Assembly (NCBI GenBank): GCA_034670405.1
Contig: JAXDDX010000071.1
Location: 2,302,501-2,366,500 of the forward strand
DNA length: 64,000 bases
Source of the DNA: Hoplostethus atlanticus
Lineage: Eukaryota; Chordata; Actinopteri; Trachichthyiformes; Trachichthyidae
Direction of reading: 5' to 3'
Under the pieces are notes generated by a model that saw nothing but the letters and a program-made list of their open reading frames with translations, was not told where the DNA came from and made no database searches. A program made the translations under genes and the position numbers. Positions 35,453 to 46,890 of the stretch are shown here, piece after piece. Numbering within the stretch: the first letter of the stretch is position 1; the number at the start of each line of letters is the position of its first letter.

Positions 35453-35844
35453 AGACAGTTGCCTGTTGTGCAGAGTGACTTACAATGAGTGAGCAGGTTC
35501 AGTTGCCATGACGACCACATCCCTATCAGGTCAATCATTGTTATTATCAGGTGAATCGTCTGAAGCTTCCGGACACATTTCTTCATCTCACTTCAGGAAA
35601 CTGACTGCCAGACCTTCACCTGGGCTATTCCATGTCTTTAAACTCAGTCTGCCAAACTCCCAGAGGCCCACGAGGTGGTGTGTGATGGTGTGTGTGTGTT
35701 TGTGATGGTGTGTGATGGTGTGTGCGTGTGTGTGTGTGTGTGTCTTCATCTTGTCATCATGGTTATTTATGGCACAGCACTCTGGCAGCTGTTATGACAC
35801 CTCCAGGGTGATTGTCACACTTCTGCTCTGGTTGAGGAGGGGGG

Positions 35845-35868
35845 TTGTGTGTGTCTGTGTGTGTGTGT

Positions 35869-35902
<34 letters not shown>
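35845..35902. repeat. (GT)n microsatellite
   Basis: About 28 GT units with few interruptions; a shorter tract is at 35715-35743. Confidence 0.9.
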
Positions 35903-36010
35903 TGTAGGCGGGGGGATCCCGTCCCCCAGAGGTTCTAACTTTGTGTGTGGGACAGAACAAGCTGTCAGAGTGAAACAAAATCACTTGTAAGGTGTGTAAA
36001 TGAAATATGT

Positions 36011-36017
36011 GTGCACG

Positions 36018-36049
<32 letters not shown>

Positions 36050-36064
36050 TGTGTGTGTGTGTGT
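36011..36064. repeat. Compound (GT)n(GCGT)n(GT)n tract
   Basis: GT units flank about five GCGT units; alternating purine-pyrimidine throughout. Confidence 0.9.
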
Positions 36065-36675
36065 CTGGTGTTTTAGGGAGGGAGGCGTCTGGTCATGTTT
36101 CAGGGACAGGTTGGGTTTGTGTGTGTGTGCACATGAAGGAAGTGTTTATGTTTAGTGGCTCAACGCGGGGCCATGTGGGCGGACGGGCCGGGTTTCAATG
36201 TGTTTGTATTGTGGGTGTGCACATGAGCGTGCACGTGAGAGTACACGTGAGCGGGACTGTCCGTCTCCATGCGTCCATCAGGAGGTAAAGTAAAGGTCAT
36301 CACCAGGCGGTACGAGCTGTTTGCACGTAAACAACAAGCAGTTGCTGGGGCTCTGGCTCCGCCCCCTCCAGTAGTGGGAAAATTAGTTCTCAGCTGAAAC
36401 ATCGTAGAGCTACTGAAAGACGTAGAGCCGCAAATCAAACGCTGAAGACTCACAGCGCTTCACAGATCAATGGGCGCTCGTGTTTTTGATTAGGGAGAGG
36501 AGTCAGTCAAATGCAGCAGGTAGCCGGCCGGCCGGGCTGCTGGCCAGGCCGCGACGTCACCGTTCATCTGGTCTGAATCAGCGACTTTATCAATAGGAAA
36601 CGCTCGCTGGAGCAATACTGAGGGAACGAGGCTGCTGGGATCAATGAGGGGGTCAGATATCCCTCACCCTCCACC

Positions 36676-36760
36676 CCCAGGTCCCCCAGGTCCCCCAGGT
36701 CCTCCAGGTCCCCCAGGTCCCCCAGGTCCCCCAGGTCCTCCAGGTCCTCCAGGTCCTAAA
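36676..36760 (+). repeat. 9-bp repeat encoding Gly-Pro-Pro triplets (collagen-like)
   Basis: Nine units of CCCAGGTCC/CCTCCAGGT type. Read from the GGT at 36680, the plus strand gives eight Gly-Pro-Pro triplets and then Gly-Pro-Lys. The stretch is preceded by a pyrimidine-rich CCCTCCACCCCCAG that looks like a splice acceptor. No collagen exon is seen around it, and the following GGTCTCAAC is a poor donor, so a minisatellite is the simpler reading. Confidence 0.7.
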
Positions 36761-37030
36761 GGTCTCAACGACGGTTCATTTCTTTTATTTATTTTTCATG
36801 CAGGAAGAAAAGGTTGAAACTCCATGAAAGGTTTAAAACACGTTGGGTCCTACTCCTGTCCTGCAGCAGCAGAAGAAGGAAACACTGGAGATTCAAAAGA
36901 GACATTTAGAAGAAAAGATTAGAGAATAGAAAAGATAGAAACAACAGATGAGAGGGTTTAAATGAAATGAAGTTACTGTGGAGGAAACCCCAGATACAAC
37001 CTAACTACACTATACTTAAAGTTACACCCA

Positions 37031-37110
37031 TGAAGAAGAAGAAACTTTATTACACAGCACTATAAAGTGCTTCACAATTAAAAGAATAAAAACACATTTG
37101 GAGACATTAT
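37031..37110 (-). mobile_element. LINE-type 3' tail fragment
   Basis: The plus strand reads AACTTTATTACACAGCACTA and TAAAGTGCTTCACAATTAAA, similar to the reverse complement of LINE 3' termini (compare 24188). Confidence 0.4.
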
Positions 37111-37326
37111 AAGTCATCATACAGAAAAAAGGCAGATAACAAAACAAACATTTCCCAATCCAACATCAACCTCAACCTCAACTCACACAGTAACTTTCAT
37201 GATTTTTCTCTTTTTTTGCTATTGATCCCCGAGGAGCTTCTTCCTCCTCCCTCCTCAGGTGAAATTGAACTATTCTTCATTTTACAGGAGAATCCCCCAC
37301 AAGCCCCTGTTCTCTATCCTATAAGC

Positions 37327-37400
37327 CAGTGGTTCCCAAAGCAGGATCCAGAGTCCCCCAGGGGTCCTTGAGGGGGGTCCAGGGGGTTCCCTTACAAATG
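37327..37400 (+). mobile_element. hAT-like terminus (CAGTGGTTCCCAAA)
   Basis: CAGTGGTTCCCAAAGCAGGA followed by CCCCCAGGGGTCCTTGAGG. The same terminus in inverse orientation ends at 52601. The opposite end of this copy is not recognised. Confidence 0.55.
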
Positions 37401-37831
37401 AGGAATAGTTTCATAATAACTCTAATTTAATTTACTATAAATCAACCTCATTGGAGAAGTAGTCAGTTCTGAAATCCAGTACAAATCAAATCCTCCCACA
37501 TGGATCCCGGGGTCTAAACCCTGATCACACGAGGTCTGCGGTCTGACGTGAAGACACTGAGCAGCTTGTGCTTTAAGACACCGCCACCCCGTGACGGCGG
37601 TCTACGTCTGTCATATGTGGTCTATCCTCATCACCTCCCCGCGGAGCCTCGGGGCGTTGAGCTGCACCCGGTCGGAGATCCGGCTCCCGGCCAGCGCTGC
37701 CGAAGGAGTCCCTGCCAGCCTCGGTGTAGGATAACACCGGCGCTGTGTGGACGGATAGACAGCTCAATCTGCTGAGCTGGCTGGCCCCGCAGCTCCTGTT
37801 CAGGCATGGTAGGATGTTTCCAGGAAACCCA

Positions 37832-37832
<1 letters not shown>

Positions 37833-37873
<41 letters not shown>
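37833..37873. repeat. (AC)n microsatellite
   Basis: About 20 AC units. Confidence 0.95.
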
Positions 37874-37876
<3 letters not shown>

Positions 37877-38190
37877 CTATTAGCACAAATGTGTGGATCC
37901 AGTCGTCCTCTTGCCCGGTGGATCTGGGTGATCTCCAGGGAGGCTGGAAAGCTGAACAGCAGTTTTCAGTGGAGTGAGATTGAAGAAGTGATCAGACAGT
38001 TACTGATCATATATCATCAATCTGGTGATTGACGCCCAGAGAAATGGCGTCAATCAAAGGTGAATTGAGTATTAATTGTTGTTAATTGTTGAGCCTGATC
38101 CTTAATCCCAATGAGACTCTCATTTTAAATGTATTTTATTTTGGTGACGTCTTTCTCCGTCTGTTGTCGGTGGAGTTTGAGTTTCCTGTA

Positions 38191-38366
38191 GGTGGCGCTC
38201 TTGTCTCTGTCTGTTCAGCCACAGTGGCTATCGCTGCTCACGCTAACTACCCAGTTCTTCTTCGTTGAAACGTAAAACGCATCACTTCCTGTCTCCAGAG
38301 GGTTTCTCCCAGTGAAGACCTACCTGACACCGGGTGTTGAGCAGCAGATGGAGAAGCTTCATGATG
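38191..38366 (+). repeat. Unnamed dispersed repeat family, copy A
   Basis: Contains GGCTATCGCTGCTCACGCTA, CGCATCACTTCCTGTCTCCA, GAGGGTTTCTCCCAGTGAAG and GCAGCAGATGGAGAAGCTTC. The reverse complement recurs at 51178-51360 over its full length with an insertion/deletion near the AAACGTAAAACGC part, and partly at 42892-42972. No open frame is conserved between the copies. Confidence 0.8.
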
Positions 38367-38934
38367 GTTGAGGTTGATGATGTTGAGGTCCAGAGTTCAG
38401 AGAGAGGATGTAATTATATCAATGCTGTTTGTCAGCAGGGTGAACTGAGCCCTAAAACCCAGGATCCACTTGATCCCTATCCATCCAGGGCAGGGTTTCC
38501 ATGACTCTGAGAGCTTCACATGCTCTCTTCTCCAAGCCCAAACCCCCTGTGCTAATGACAGGCTATGTATGGTAGCTGAACGCCGTCGGAGCACCCGGCA
38601 GCAGAGCCTCCCTGCCTGTCACTGTTAGCCGTGAACATCTGGTTCCCAGTCGTGATTCATGGAGGAAGGACGAGGGCCTGTTCTCCTCCATCCACTCCTC
38701 CTCCTCCTCCGTTGGGAATGGGATCTGGTTTTGTGGGAAGGAGGAGAAGAAAAAAAACCTCTCCGATGTCACTCAAAGCCTCATGGAAAGTTATCCGCCA
38801 GGCCAGGCAGGATATGTTTAGATGGCGGTGGAGGGTGAGGGAGGGGAGGAGGACGGGGGGGGTAGCGGGTAGGGGGGGGGGACTGCATATTTGCTAGAGG
38901 GGATGTTTGAGTCTGCCGGGCGCTTTGCCAAGAG

Positions 38935-38977
38935 GGAGGTGGAGGAAGAGGAGGAGGAGGAGGAGGAGGAGGAGGGG
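38935..38977. repeat. (GGA)n trinucleotide tract
   Basis: About 13 GGA/GAG units. Confidence 0.9.
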
Positions 38978-41014
38978 TGGGCTGAGGTGGTTAACACTGA
39001 AGGCTGGCGTGTTTTCATGTACGGCACCTGTTTCTGGAAACTTCTGCTCTTCAGACGACTTCAAGGCAGCAGCCAGACGAGGGTATTAGGAACGCCAGAA
39101 CGGATGATGGGTTTTTTTTGAGGGGGGTATTTTATTTTCAGGCTTTAAAAGGAGCAATAAGTAAGATTTTCCTGCTACTATAACACAATATGACCATCAT
39201 ATATCTGCCAGGGTTGAGAGCTCTGGCTTCCAACATCCACTTCCTGGCCTGTCGTCTGTTTTGGAATAAGCCCCGCCCCCCCATTGGGGTTTCAAGGTGC
39301 TCAGCTCAGATGATCCTTGGGTACCAGTTCAGTCACTGCTAAATAAACACATACAGTCCAGTTTCACAGTTCATGTAGTTCTCAGTCCAACCATGGCCGG
39401 ATTAACCCACCTGGGGGCCCCGGGGCCCCCCCACCCCCCCCCATCCCCGTCCAGTCATATGTGATTGGAACATTCCTGATCCTGGAAGAGGTAAACACAC
39501 TTCAGACTGGTTTCTGCTGCGAAGACAACGCAGCGGGAGGAACCGTCAGTGAAGAGGAAGAGCTCGGTTTCCACGGTGGTCGACCTACTTTCACCAGAAG
39601 GCGAGCGTGGCGGCGTGGCGGCGTGGCGGCGTGGTGGCGCGGAAATATAGAAACGAAACTTCAAACAGCGCCGGGTTTTCGGTTCTGCAGCTTTCAGAGG
39701 CACTTTAAATGGGATTTCACCGCTAAGCAAGGATGTGTGGGTGCTTAGAAGTCGTGTTGTGTTTGTGCATGTTTTTACGTTATGTTCTGCGAGATTTGAT
39801 GTTTTAGATTTCACTAAAAGAGACATGGGGAGTTACACTCAGAAACATGCTGCCACAGTTGGAAACCTTCAAAACACTTTTCAGGAATTTAGAAAAACAA
39901 CTTTTTTTTCGTAAAGACTTTTCACTTTTTGAAATGTTGCCCAACATTTAGAGCGGGTGTCGAGTTCCCTCGGCTCATCACATTTGTTTTTTCCTACAAA
40001 GGGAAACTTCAGTTCACATAAAAACATGAAAATCTCCCAAAATTGGAGCCACATGTTTTTCTGTGAAAGCAGTGATGTATGAAAACGGGAATTCTGTCAT
40101 TTCCATTACTTCACTTCATCAGAGAGCCCCCCCACCCCCACCCCCCCATAGTGTTAGCACTCTGCTCTGTATTTGCTCTGTGGAGAGTAAATGGGGTAAA
40201 TGGGGTGATGGGGGGGTGGGAGATCCATCAGGCCAGACGCCAGTTAAACACGTTTGATTTGCTACTGAGCTCTGACCCACCATGCTCGCTCACGATGCCC
40301 CCCCCCCCCTCTCCCAGGGGTTGCTGGGTAGAGTTGGAGGTTGGTGTTACATACAGTGGGGACAGCATGTAAATAGTCCATACATAGCCATACATCCCCA
40401 ACACCTGACAGCATCGGGGTGGGGGGGTGGGGGCAGTGTCTTTTTCAGGATACATGAAGTTATATTTAAAACAAGCCCCCCCCATCGAACCCTGTATTTA
40501 TCTGCCCCCCTCCCAGCAGGACAGCCCCGGCTTGTAAAAGCTATTTCAGGCTGTGGCTGTCCACATGAAGACCGCATGGCCTTCATATTGGAGGCCACCA
40601 ATTAAGAAAATAAGAGTCCCCTGATGGTGGGGATCCTCACTAGTTTCAGACTTCAGTAAAAGACGAAATAAACTTTCACACTGATCTGATTTCAACTGCT
40701 TGGCTGCTGCACTGTTGAATTTCTTTTCCTTTAAATGTTTCGTTCTTTAAACTTTGTTGAGTAAACAGAGTCTGTTTACTTGTTTTGCGCTCTGCCCTAC
40801 TTTAATATCATAGAAGAGATGATGATTTATTTTTCCTCTTTAAAATCAGGAATATATAAAATGCTCTCAGCCTAATTTTGACCTCAATTTCTTTGCTTCA
40901 GCTTGGCTGGTGAAAAAAAAGCAGATACATATAAATGAATAAATAAATATAGATTAACAATGGAAACTTGAAAGAGTTGACCAAAATAAGAAGCCGAGCT
41001 GCTGTAACGGAAGC

Positions 41015-41046
41015 TGGGGGTGGGGTGGGGTGGGGTGGGGTGGGGT
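41015..41046 (+). repeat. (TGGGG)n array, G-quadruplex-forming pattern
   Basis: Six G4 runs separated by single T on the plus strand. Confidence 0.85.
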
Positions 41047-41514
41047 GAACATCAGGCCGGCCCACAACCTGACACCCAGTAACCCGACCTTTGACCTTTG
41101 GGCTCTGCTGTTACTCCAGCTGCTTCTACCATGTATGTATGTAAGTGTCATCTGCCAGACACACATAAAGGACGGTGGTTATTTTCAGGTCTTTACAAGC
41201 GTCTGATATTTGTGGTGACTGACCCGGCAGGCAAAGCAGGGAGGACGAAGCTGGTGGATCTATAATCGTCTGTTAGAGGAACATTTAAAGTCCCCTTACC
41301 TTCATGCAGATACGAGTTTTAGGTCCACAAACATTTCTCAGAGGCAGAAATAATCTCATTGGTTGAGTTAAACCTCAGTGGGCGGAGCCACAGTTTCTCT
41401 TGCTAAGTGACATTTGACTAAAGTGAAAAAGGAGGTACGAGAGGAGCTAGCTAACATTATGAAGCCTAGCGCTCTGCTGCTAACTGAACAAATACAATCT
41501 AGCCACACTAAGTT

Positions 41515-41688
41515 ATCTAAGTTAGCTAGTTAGCCTAGCTGACCTTCCAAGTTCAAACTAGCCATACTAGCCTATAGCTATCTAAGTTAGCTAGTTAGCC
41601 TAGCTGACCTTCCAAGTTCAAACTAGCCATACTAGCCTATAGCTATCTAGGTTAGCTAGTTAGCCTAGCTGACCTTCCATGATCACGA
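41515..41688. repeat. 65-bp tandem repeat (~2.7 copies)
   Basis: GTTAGCTAGTTAGCCTAGCT begins at 41521, 41586 and 41651; the copies are near identical through TTCAAACTAGCCATACTAGC. Confidence 0.95.
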
Positions 41689-42461
41689 ATGTCATGGTGA
41701 TGAATGAATGAAGTCATTGCCATTTCTATTTCTATTTTGACCAGTTTCCTCTTTGCCATTCAAGTTTGTCAGTTAGCTAACCGTGGTCCTCTGGCTCCGC
41801 CCACTGAGGTTTAACTCTTCTTCTTCTTCTCTCTGCTTCTCTTATTCCTCTCCCTGGCTCCGATCTATCACATTTATTCAAAAAATATTTGTTACAACTA
41901 TTCCCTTGGACCCCTGACCTCTTACCATCCACTCTCACCTGTATGTCTTTCTTCTGACATCCATGCTAGATTGTACCCAGGCATACACCACAGTTTAAAA
42001 GCATCAGATCCTGTGTATTGATAAATATTGGTTACAGTAAACGTATAGACTGTAAATGTCTGTTAACCGTGTCTAACCAAGTATGTATGCATGCGTGTGG
42101 CTGACATCAACAAAGAGATGGCAGCAGCGTAACCCGACCTCCACATGTTTCCCCGTAGCTCTGTACACATGGCCCAGCGTGCATCCCACGTATCGGGTGT
42201 CGTGGTAAGCGGAGCCGCCTGGCCTGTACTCATGAAAACCAATGGTGAGTCAGTTATATTTAGACCGAGGGGGTTTTCAGCACTGCCTTAACCCCGTTGG
42301 TACACAACATGCACCCAGCTCCGCCTCGGGTTACGCAGGGCTGAGTTTAGCACAAATGACGCCGGGCTTTGGCCGGCGAATGACGATGATTTATGGCGAG
42401 ATAAAAGGATCGGGTGTTGCTCAAGGACACCTCTCTGCTCTACGTGACACGACAGCGACCT

Positions 42462-42482
42462 AAAAAAAAAAAAAAAAAAAAA
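42462..42482. repeat. Poly(A) tract
   Basis: About 21 A residues. No recognisable retroposed gene lies upstream. Confidence 0.85.
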
Positions 42483-42891
42483 GCCAGGGAGCGGCGAGCC
42501 AAGAAACCCAATCTGAGGCATGGGAGTGGCGCCAACACCTTGACTAAGCAGAGATGGCCGGGGGAGATTGCTGGCATCGTATCGCTTCCCGGCACAACTG
42601 AAAGGAACAAGAGGAGGGGTTGAGCTTTCTGCCGACCTGCAGCTCGCTTGTGAAGCTTGTACATCCCAACAGGAACATACGTGTTGCATGGGGCCCGCTG
42701 TGCAGACGGCACGCTAAAACTGGGATTTTGTGAGGACATTATCTGTGGGCTTGTATTGTATTCCTAAAAAAAAGAAGCGTATGCACTTGGAAATGTAGTT
42801 GTACTATATCTAACACAGTTTCATGTTTGTAATCTATCAATGTAAATAAACCTTTTAAAGTAATAATCCACATTTCCATCTACATAAATGT

Positions 42892-42972
42892 GTCAGGGAG
42901 GTCTTTCCTGGGAGAAAGCCTCTGGAGACAGGAAGTGATGCATTTTACGTTTCAAGAGAAGAAGAACTGAAG
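42892..42972 (-). repeat. Unnamed dispersed repeat family, copy C (partial)
   Basis: GGGAGAAAGCCTCTGGAGAC, AGGAAGTGATGCATTTTACG and AGAAGAAGAACTG align with the centre of copies A and B. Confidence 0.7.
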
Positions 42973-43425
42973 AAGAGAATATTGAAAAGTGTCAGATTCA
43001 GTTCAATTGGTATTATTGATTGGACTTTTTATGTACGCCTACTATTGTGCCACCAGGTAACCAGGAAGTAAAAGTACAGCGAATCAGCTTCCTTATGTTC
43101 ATTGCATTGTGACATCATCAGACAACCCAAGGACAAAGACGTCACAGTACTGATTGACAGGTGATCTCTGGGAAGAGCAGTGATGCTGAGAGACAAAGAT
43201 GGAGACGAAAAGCAGCAGCAGCATCCGTCCGTCCGTCTGTCTTGCTGTGCGTCGTCTTCGGTCTTCCTGTCTGCCGGCGGCTGCAGAGCTCGTATCTCCG
43301 TGTGGGCCTGAGCTGTTACGCAACAGGAGATGGGAAGAGAGCAACAAACCTTAAGAAGCATAACCCTTACAGCTACGCAGGAGCTGGCACACATGCACAA
43401 AGGTACACGTGCACACACCCACATT

Positions 43426-43447
43426 CACACACACACACACACACACA
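43426..43447. repeat. (AC)n microsatellite
   Basis: Eleven AC units. Confidence 0.9.
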
Positions 43448-44929
43448 TGCAATAATAGTCTGGGCTGTCATATTGGTATGCATGGATGGAGTGTGGGAGG
43501 AGAAATAAAGTCATATTTCACAGCAGCAGCAGAAAAAAGGGAAGAGTCTTTGATCTGCGAGGATGTTGGAAATTCAGCGGGAGCGTTGTTCCCAGTCGAG
43601 GTCTTACCTAACAGCGGGAGCGCCGAGGGAACCGCGAGTCCACGCCTGTGTTCACTTCCAGGTGGCGTCATATCTATTTTGAACCAGTATCTGAAAGTCC
43701 TCATTCAGTATCTCTAAACTCTAAACCAGATTGTAAATGTCATTTTGTCATTTTGTCAACATTTGGCTCACTTTGCTCAATATGTGGTGAGGCACCAAAT
43801 CATCTCTGTGTCTGCGGTAGATAGTATTCAGTATGTTCAGTAACGGATCCAGGACCCTTTGGAGGGTTTTGGGTCCTGCTCCATTGACTTTTGACCCTAC
43901 GAAAGTCGATGAGCCGTATAACGAAAAACTAGAGTACCGACGAACAATTTGAGGCGTCTGTCAGCCATCTTTGATTTTATTACATGGGAAATAATTTGAC
44001 CTGTCTTCAACAAAGTCTAAAGGTTTATTTGTGTGTAGGAGATGGAACTACAGGAACTACACAGCTTGTTTTCCAGTGTTAATAAGTGTTGATTTTTCTA
44101 GGGACACTTATCTGGAGTTGATTGGAGAGTTGAGAGCTGATGTGACTGAAGATGATCTAATGTGATGAATGAACTCTGATGGACTGACACTGTTTACACT
44201 CTCAGAGCTTAATCAACGCTGATGGTTGTTCTGTGTAGGTGTCATTTCCTCATACGGTGGAGATCTCATCTCCAGAACAAATGGATTCCTGTCTAACTAG
44301 ATTTATGTGTTTGAGTATTTCTCAACAGCCATTTGTGGTGGGAAGGCTTTCTTCCCCTGGGTGGGATCCAAAATGTGTTTCTACTAAAGGAACGTCACCG
44401 GCTGGTCAGAGCCGTGAGTGGGCGGGAAGCACGGGGTCAATGGCCGCCGGCGGCCAATCGGTTCGTCTCAGAAACAATAGACTGAGGTGGTGGAGGTTTG
44501 AAGCCAAACAGCCGTTTCAACCTCAACCGGCCCTTTGATGTCCGCCTGACACGATAGCTTCCCAGCTTCCCTCGACGCAGCGCGGCCAAAAACAGCCCAG
44601 GCACAAGAAAAAACACACACATCAAGCGAAACAAGCTGCGGGGTAAACACTCGCTTCATCTCGCTCTGTGTGTTTACTGTGTCAGTCCCTTTGAAATGAT
44701 CAGAGCCAGGCCAGGCGATTGGCCCCAACCTGCCGCCGGATCAGAAACACATGTCTCCGCTTCCGCCGCTCGTTCAGATAAAACAGAGCGGCGGCCGGCG
44801 GGGCAGACGGGTGTGATGAACCCGCCGATTTGAAACAGGGCCTCGCTGCCACATGGCATGAGGGTTATTATGGAGCCCCGGGGCAGAGAGGGAGCAGCAG
44901 CACACAGGGCAGGGGTATTTAAAACCCTG

Positions 44930-44932
<3 letters not shown>

Positions 44933-44966
<34 letters not shown>
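44933..44966. repeat. (GT)n microsatellite
   Basis: About 17 GT units; a short AC tract follows at 44999-45015 and another at 45285-45304. Confidence 0.95.
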
Positions 44967-44968
<2 letters not shown>

Positions 44969-45691
44969 CCATTCACTGGAATGTCTTATATAAGTCACAA
45001 ACACACACACACACATCCAGCACTGTGAGGGTCTCAGGCACGCTGGATGTTTTTAATGTGAATTTGCTCTCAGATTGTTATTTTCTGTTTTCTGCATCAG
45101 TGTTTTATGTTTCTACTCTTTATAGTGAATTTTTTGATGTTTAGAAACTTTTCATTTCATTATTTTTTAAAGCATCTTCACTTTCCGGAGTCTTTGTGCC
45201 TCAGACTTTTTCACAGTGCTGCATGTGTGTGTGTTTGTGGCTTATATAAGACTGAGTCTTACATTCCAGTGTGTGGTTGCTCACACACACACACACACAC
45301 ACACAGAAAAGTGCATGACTGCAGAGTGATGACACACTGAATCAGAAGAAGCAGCAGGGCTGTACTTGGATGAAAACCTCTTATCTCCAAATGTCGACCT
45401 TCCAAGAAGAAGCAGCCTTGAGTTCCTCCAGTGGGTTTTGGAGGGTCTCAGCCCATAGAGGAACACCATGAAAACACTCAACACAATGACACTCAACACA
45501 CTCAACACAATGACATATCGATAAAACAGAAACTCTGACCAAACCAAATGAAGGCTTTATTATCTCGTCTGTGGAAGTTGTTCTTCATCCTGGACAGAAT
45601 AAACGGTTTCTTCTACTTCTTCTTCCTGATATCAACGACACTGACTACCAAGAATAATGAAAAGAGAAGAGAGGAGGACCTAGACCGTCGG

Positions 45692-46083
45692 CAGGGGCAG
45701 ACTTAGTGATTTAGGGGCCCTCGGGAAAGGCAGACATGGGGCCCCCTGAATCCCACCCTTCACTCTTTTCAATCCATCCTCTCTCTCCGGTACCTTCAGG
45801 CTGGAGCTGCTGGAGCTGGTTGGGCTTGGAGGCGGTGGGGGTGTTGCTGTTGATTCTTCGTTGTCAACAAAGCTGTTTTTCTCTTTGCTTCATGTTTGTC
45901 TTCTCTCACAGCAGCTATATAGTATATAGCACTAGACGTCCAGTGGAATAGTCCACTGTAGCCTGAGTAGAGGGGTGGCCATGACTTGAATGACTTGAAT
46001 GACTTGAATGAATTTGAATGTCTTGGAGGGGAGGGGTGTTTTTCACTGACATTGCCGACTGCCTATTGGTCGGACCGGCCCTG
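45692..46083 (+). mobile_element. hAT-like MITE, copy 2 (392 bp)
   Basis: Begins CAGGGGCAGACTTAG and ends GGACCGGCCCTG. Flanking octamers ACCGTCGG and ACCGTAGA match at 6 of 8 positions. The first ~130 bp aligns closely with copy 1 at 22125. The 3' half is longer and contains a (TGACTTGAA)n short array (45980-46010) not present in copy 1. Confidence 0.7.
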
Positions 46084-46712
46084 ACCGTAGACACAGAGAC
46101 CTTTACTGTGAAAGGTCCTGCTGTCCTGCACCAAGACTCCTTTTCTTCTGCTTGGTGAATGAAGCGATTCTGTTGCTCCTCTGCTTTCATCTGGCTGGAC
46201 TGAACGATCGGGTGACTCCAGCCCAACAAAACCTCAGAGGATATCAAGTGTGCGTGAGAGCACATATTTCCTGTCTGATGTTTATTTTTCCTCCCTTGTT
46301 TTAAAATCTGTTTTCGCTGTCGCTTCACCCCCCCCCCCCTCTCATTCATCCGAGCTTTCCTCCTCTCCCTCCTCCTTCATCATCGCTCACAACTTGCTCC
46401 AGTTTTGGGATTTGACGGCGCTCCAGCATCAGAGAGAAAAACACACTGAGGCGCTTAGGCGGTTTTGTGGTTTTTTTCCAGCGACGAAAAAAAAAAAAAG
46501 AGGCTTTCACAGCCTCGGTTCATGGTAACATCAGAGATGGGTAGCGAGAGGGAAAGGGAATGAGAGCAAGCGAGGGGGGAGGGAGGAGGAGGATTTCGCG
46601 ATGATTTCATCCATCATGTGAATTGTGGCCAACAAAGGAAGCTGGCACCCCCTGACATGGAGGGCTAAAAATAGAGGCAGGGCGTGGTGGCAGAGGACGG
46701 CATTAATCATGC

Positions 46713-46740
46713 AGAAGAAGAAGAAGAAGAAGAAGAAGAG
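46713..46740. repeat. (GAA)n trinucleotide tract
   Basis: Nine AGA/GAA units. Confidence 0.9.
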
Positions 46741-46814
46741 GGAGGGCTTCTCCTCTTTCAATCTTCTCCATAACTTCGGGAGAGAGAGAGAGAAAAAAGA
46801 GATATTTCTATTCT

Positions 46815-46890
46815 ATTGTCTGGGTGCTGTGACCTCTGACCCTTGACCTCCTCGGTATTGGCTGCTTGTAATGCTGGTGATGTAGGAAGT
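46815..46890 (+). repeat. Dispersed repeat shared with 25665-25745
   Basis: TTGTCTGGGTGCTGTGACCT through GGTATTGGCTGCTTGTAATG aligns with the copy near 25.7 kb. Confidence 0.75.

Larger units (their letters stand above)
38367..41514. other. Non-coding DNA with G- and C-runs
   Basis: Contains GGA and TGGGG tracts and several C-runs (39410-39450, 40125-40148, 40297-40310). AAAGGAGCAATAAGTAAGAT at 39148 and GGCCGGATTAACCCACCTGG at 39394 look like transposon-end words but no partner ends were found. Confidence 0.35.
42973..45691. other. Unique non-coding DNA
   Basis: Short AC/GT tracts only. 44400-44900 is GC-rich without a coding signature. Confidence 0.4.

Noticed and set aside
42462-42482. 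Processed pseudogene ending in poly(A)
   Set aside because: No gene-like sequence lies upstream of the A run on the plus strand, and no target duplication is found.
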